A stretch of 64,000 nt of DNA from Sva-07 sp963829585. Its GTDB lineage: Bacteria; Actinomycetota; Acidimicrobiia; Acidimicrobiales; Ilumatobacteraceae. Shown piece after piece: positions 61,383 to 64,000 of this stretch (positions are counted from its first letter, which is position 1; each line of letters opens with the position of its first letter). The stretch is from the NCBI GenBank assembly GCA_963829585.1, contig CAWHJD010000008.1:1-64000 (forward strand). Reading direction: 5' to 3'. The translations under genes were made by a program, and so were the position numbers. Below the pieces are notes generated by a model that was not told the DNA's origin, did not search any database, and saw only the letters and a program-made list of their open reading frames with translations.

Positions 61383-62631
61383 TCAACGTGCCACGTCGCG
61401 GAAGGCGACGTCACGATCGGTGTTCGGCTCCCGCGGGAGCCCGAGGATGTTCTCGCCGATGATGTTGTGTTGGATCTCGTCGGTCCCGCCTGCGATGGAC
61501 TGAGCAGGAGTGGAGACGAGCACCTCGGCGATCACGGCGTCGAGTTCGTCGCCACCAGCGGTGAGCATCGCCGACGTGCCGGCGATGAGGCTGTGCACCC
61601 GAGCGGAGCGTCGGGCGACCCCGCTCGCGGCGAGCTTGCCGAGCGAACCCTCCGGGCCGGGAGCCCGACCCAGCGCGCGGGCGGCGCGGGCTCGCTCAGC
61701 GGTCCACTCGTTGGCGCGCTGGAACGACACCAGCTCGGCGATCGCCTGGCGGACCAGCGGATCCTCGGTGCGTCCGAAGTGCCGTGCCCGCTCGGCGACG
61801 AGGTCGGCTCGTCCGGCTCGCTGCGGGTACCACGCGTACGTGGCGAAGTGATCGGCAGCCTCGGCCGCGGCCTCGTCGACCGTGCGACCCGCTCGCGCCC
61901 TCCGCGAACGACGGCCGCCGCATGGTGGCGAAGGTTCGCTCGTACATCAGGGTCGTCCTGGCGACGCGCCAGCCGTCGCCGAGGTCCCCGACCAGATTGG
62001 CGGCCGGGATACGAGCATCGGTCAGGAACACCTCGTTGAACGACGAGTGGCGGTTCATCTGCAGGATCGGACGGACCTCGACGCCGGGCTGCTGCATCGG
62101 CAGGACGAAGTAGCTGATGCCCTGGTGCTTGGGAACGTCCCAGTCGGTGCGGGCGAGCAACATGCCGTAGTCGGCGTGGTGGGCGCTCGTGTTCCACACC
62201 TTCTGTCCGTTGACGACGAAGTCGTCGCCGTCGCGGACTGCGGTCGTGCTCAGCCCGGCGAGGTCGGACCCGGCGCCGGGTTCGCTGAACAACTGGGTCC
62301 ACGTCACCTCGCCCGTGATCGTCGGATGCAGGATGCGTGAGCGCAACTCGTCGGATCCGTGGGTGACGATCGTGGGCGCGGCGAGGGACATGCCTGCGCC
62401 GAGCGGTGTCCCGACGGCGCCGACGCGGCGGATCTCGTCGGCGACGAGCTGGTCGGCCCACGCCGGAAGCCCACGGCCGTGCCACTCGATGGGCCACGAC
62501 GGCACCGCCCAGCCGGCGTCGGCGAGCAGGCGCCGCCACTCCACGAGGCGGCGTTCGGGGTCCCAGTTGGCGCGCAGCCAGGCCTGCACCTCGGTTCGTA
62601 GATCCTCCTCGTTCGGCTGTCCATCCGTCAC
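61383..62631 (-). pseudogene. Acyl-CoA dehydrogenase, one frame break
   Basis: FAD-dependent acyl-CoA dehydrogenase: 'SLAAPTIVTHGSDELRSRIL', 'LFSEPGAGSDLAG', 'VNGQKVWNTSAHHADYGMLLARTD' read in the first frame to 'RRPSFAEG'. After a shift near 61900, 'RTVDEAAAEAADHFATYAW' leads to the C-terminal 'SIAGGTDEIQHNIIGENILGLPREP'. GTG 62631 gives the family N-terminus. Hairpin copy 2 lies 16 bases upstream of that start. Divergent from the dienelactone hydrolase. Confidence 0.82.
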
Positions 62632-62646
62632 GACCCCGACCGTACC

Positions 62647-62685
62647 CAGCCTGTCCTTCGGGGTCGGGTCCGGAAGGACTGGCTG
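62647..62685. promoter_or_regulatory. Hairpin with conserved 13-nt loop, copy 2
   Basis: CAGCCTGTCCTTC and GAAGGACTGGCTG pair with one mismatch around GGGGTCGGGTCCG, the same loop as at 14032-14044. It lies between divergent genes, 16 bases upstream of the minus-strand start at 62631. Confidence 0.6.
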
Positions 62686-62700
62686 AGTACGGTCGCGGGC

Positions 62701-63429
62701 ATGCTGGAAGCCGATGTCGAGGTCGCCACCGACGACGGGATGATGGGGACGTTCATCGTCCATCCCGACGGCGAGGGCCCGCATCCGGTCGTGCTGTTCC
62801 TGATGGACGCCCCGGGCAAGCGGCCGTTGTTGCACGACATGGCCCGTCGCATCGCGTCGAACGGGTACTACGTCATGCTGCCCAACCTCTACTACCGCAC
62901 GACCCCGGAGTTCCAGCTCGACTTCGCCAGCAAGGAGTCGTTCCGGCAGATGGTCGACCTCATGGGCAACCTCGGCAACCGCAAGGTCGGCCGCGACGCC
63001 GGGGCGCTGCTCGCCCATGCCGCGAACGATGCCGCCGCGGACGCGACGAGCGTCGGCTGCGTCGGGTACTGCATGAGCGGGCCGTTCTCGATCTGGGTGG
63101 CGGCCGAGTACCCCGAGCAGGTGAAGGCCGCGGCGTCGTTCTACGGCGTTCGCCTCCACGTGGATGCCTCCGACTCGCCGCATCTCCGCCTGGGTGAGAT
63201 CGCCGGAGAGTTGTACGTCGGCTGTGCCGAGCACGACGACTACGTCCCGCTGGAGATGGTCGATCACTTCGAGGCGGCGATGCAGGCAGCGAACGTGCGC
63301 GGACGTCTGGAGCGCTACTGGGGAACCCACCACGGCTTCGCGTTCGACGACCGACCGGCCTACGACGCGGCGGCCGACGCCCGACACTGGGCGGCCATGC
63401 TCGACCTCTTCGACAGGAACCTGCACTGA
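62701..63429 (+). CDS. Dienelactone hydrolase-family protein
   Basis: A 242-residue alpha/beta hydrolase. The nucleophile elbow 'GYCMSGPFS' carries Cys124, the family's usual nucleophile; the acid is in 'CAEHDDYVP' and the His in 'GTHHGFAFDDRPAY'. Dienelactone hydrolases open enol lactones from ring-cleavage pathways, though many homologues have other ester substrates. It shares a TGATG junction with the enoyl-CoA hydratase gene, which suggests that ring opening feeds CoA-ester degradation. Confidence 0.87.
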   Translation: MLEADVEVATDDGMMGTFIVHPDGEGPHPVVLFLMDAPGKRPLLHDMARRIASNGYYVMLPNLYYRTTPEFQLDFASKESFRQMVDLMGNLGNRKVGRDAGALLAHAANDAAADATSVGCVGYCMSGPFSIWVAAEYPEQVKAAASFYGVRLHVDASDSPHLRLGEIAGELYVGCAEHDDYVPLEMVDHFEAAMQAANVRGRLERYWGTHHGFAFDDRPAYDAAADARHWAAMLDLFDRNLH

Positions 63430-64000
63430 TGGTGGACCCGGCCGTCGCGGTGTCGCTGTCCGACGACCACGTCGCGACCGTCACCCTGTGCCGACCTCCG
63501 AACAACTTCTTCTCGCTGGCGATGGTCTCCGAGCTCGCCGATGCCTTCGAGGCGCTCGACGAGGATCCGTCGTGTCGGGCCATCGTGCTGGCGGCCGAGG
63601 GCAAGCACTTCTGCGCCGGCGCCGACTTCGCGTCGGCCGACCCCGCGGACTCGACCGGTGACCTGTACCGCGCCGCCGTGAGGTTGTTCCGCACCCGCAA
63701 GCCGATCATCGCCGCCGTCCAGGGAGCGGCGATCGGCGGCGGGCTCGGTGTGGCGATGGCCGCTGACTTCCGCGTCGCTGCACCCGAGGCGAGGTTCAGC
63801 GCCAACTTCGCCCGCCTCGGGTTCCATCACGGCTTCGGCCTGAGCGTCACGCTGCCCGCCGCCGTCGGGGGCCAGCACGCGGCCGAGCTGCTCTACACCG
63901 GTCGCCGCATCACCGGCGACGACGCGGCGGCGATCGGCCTGGTCGACCGGGTCGTGCCACTCGACGAGCTGCGTACGGTTGCCCACGGCTTCGCGGCGGA
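63429..64000 (+). CDS. Enoyl-CoA hydratase/isomerase (crotonase) family, cut by window end
   Basis: The first 190 residues of a crotonase: oxyanion-hole segments 'GKHFCAGADFAS' and 'AVQGAAIGGGLGVAMAADFRVA', and 'ARLGFHHGFGLSVTLPAAVGGQHAAELLYTGRRI' type region. The His in 'FHHGFG' replaces the Glu used by classical hydratases ('LGxxPExG'), so the reaction may be a different crotonase chemistry such as isomerisation or hydrolysis. The gene continues past the end of the window. Confidence 0.88.
   Translation, partial: MVDPAVAVSLSDDHVATVTLCRPPNNFFSLAMVSELADAFEALDEDPSCRAIVLAAEGKHFCAGADFASADPADSTGDLYRAAVRLFRTRKPIIAAVQGAAIGGGLGVAMAADFRVAAPEARFSANFARLGFHHGFGLSVTLPAAVGGQHAAELLYTGRRITGDDAAAIGLVDRVVPLDELRTVAHGFAA

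Overview
The window is high-GC DNA in which most genes overlap or abut by a few bases (ATGA, GTGA and TGATG junctions). It is crowded with short-chain dehydrogenases, acyl-CoA enzymes, Rieske oxygenases, P450s and F420/FMN-type small oxidoreductases. Together with the Ala/Asp/Thr/Pro-rich linker behind the lipobox of the solute-binding lipoprotein, this points to an actinobacterium, probably of the Acidimicrobiia/Ilumatobacter kind. That placement is an inference from gene style, since no rRNA or other marker gene is present. I recognise no tRNA, rRNA, CRISPR array, prophage or insertion sequence.

Layout. 1-7.0 kb: stress and housekeeping-like genes (CPA1 antiporter, group III truncated globin, two VOC proteins, K+ channel, methyltransferase, ferritin-like protein, quinone-oxidoreductase-like MDR), most of them with broken reading frames. 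7.2-10.6 kb: a START-like protein, a PEP-utiliser lacking its ATP-grasp half, and a ThuA-like protein. 10.6-24.0 kb: three Rieske modules: VOC/Rieske/SnoaL/CoA-ligase (minus strand), Rieske/ferredoxin/kinase/SDR (plus), and SDR/SDR/SnoaL then small ORF/Rieske/P450 (plus). 24-30.5 kb: a GT-C-like membrane protein, a nitroreductase, SnoaL/CoA-ligase/acyl-CoA dehydrogenase, and a TetR. 30.6-41.1 kb: a carotenoid-oxygenase-family enzyme, a branched-chain-amino-acid-type ABC binding protein and fused permease, a fourth Rieske oxygenase, a second ATP-grasp-less PEP-utiliser, PPOX proteins and another CoA ligase. 41.1-49.9 kb: one long minus-strand operon, SDR-ThuA-TetR-DUF35-thiolase-E1alpha-E1beta-AcoX-E2-VOC. 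50.0-55.5 kb: SnoaL, four SDRs, TetR and P450. 55.5-64 kb: TIM-barrel isomerase-like protein, DUF222/HNH protein, P450, PPOX/nitroreductase pair, acyl-CoA dehydrogenase, dienelactone hydrolase, and an enoyl-CoA hydratase cut by the window edge.

Working model (inference): this is a catabolic island for hydrophobic, CoA-activated substrates (steroid-, terpenoid- or aromatic-like). Rieske oxygenases and P450s would hydroxylate, SDRs would oxidise the alcohols, AMP-forming ligases would make CoA thioesters, and acyl-CoA dehydrogenase/hydratase/thiolase-DUF35 would shorten them. An acetoin-dehydrogenase-like complex with AcoX would process a 2-oxo or acyloin product. Three nearly identical 18-bp inverted-repeat operators, at 26.3, 47.7 and 50.0 kb, tie parts of this inventory into one likely TetR regulon.

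Two sequence-level features stand out. A 43-nt palindrome occurs three times at gene 3' ends, and a hairpin with an invariant 13-nt loop and co-varying stem occurs twice, each time about 16-25 nt upstream of a minus-strand start codon. Many conserved genes are broken by small indels, densest in the first 7 kb, so base-level accuracy there should be treated with caution.
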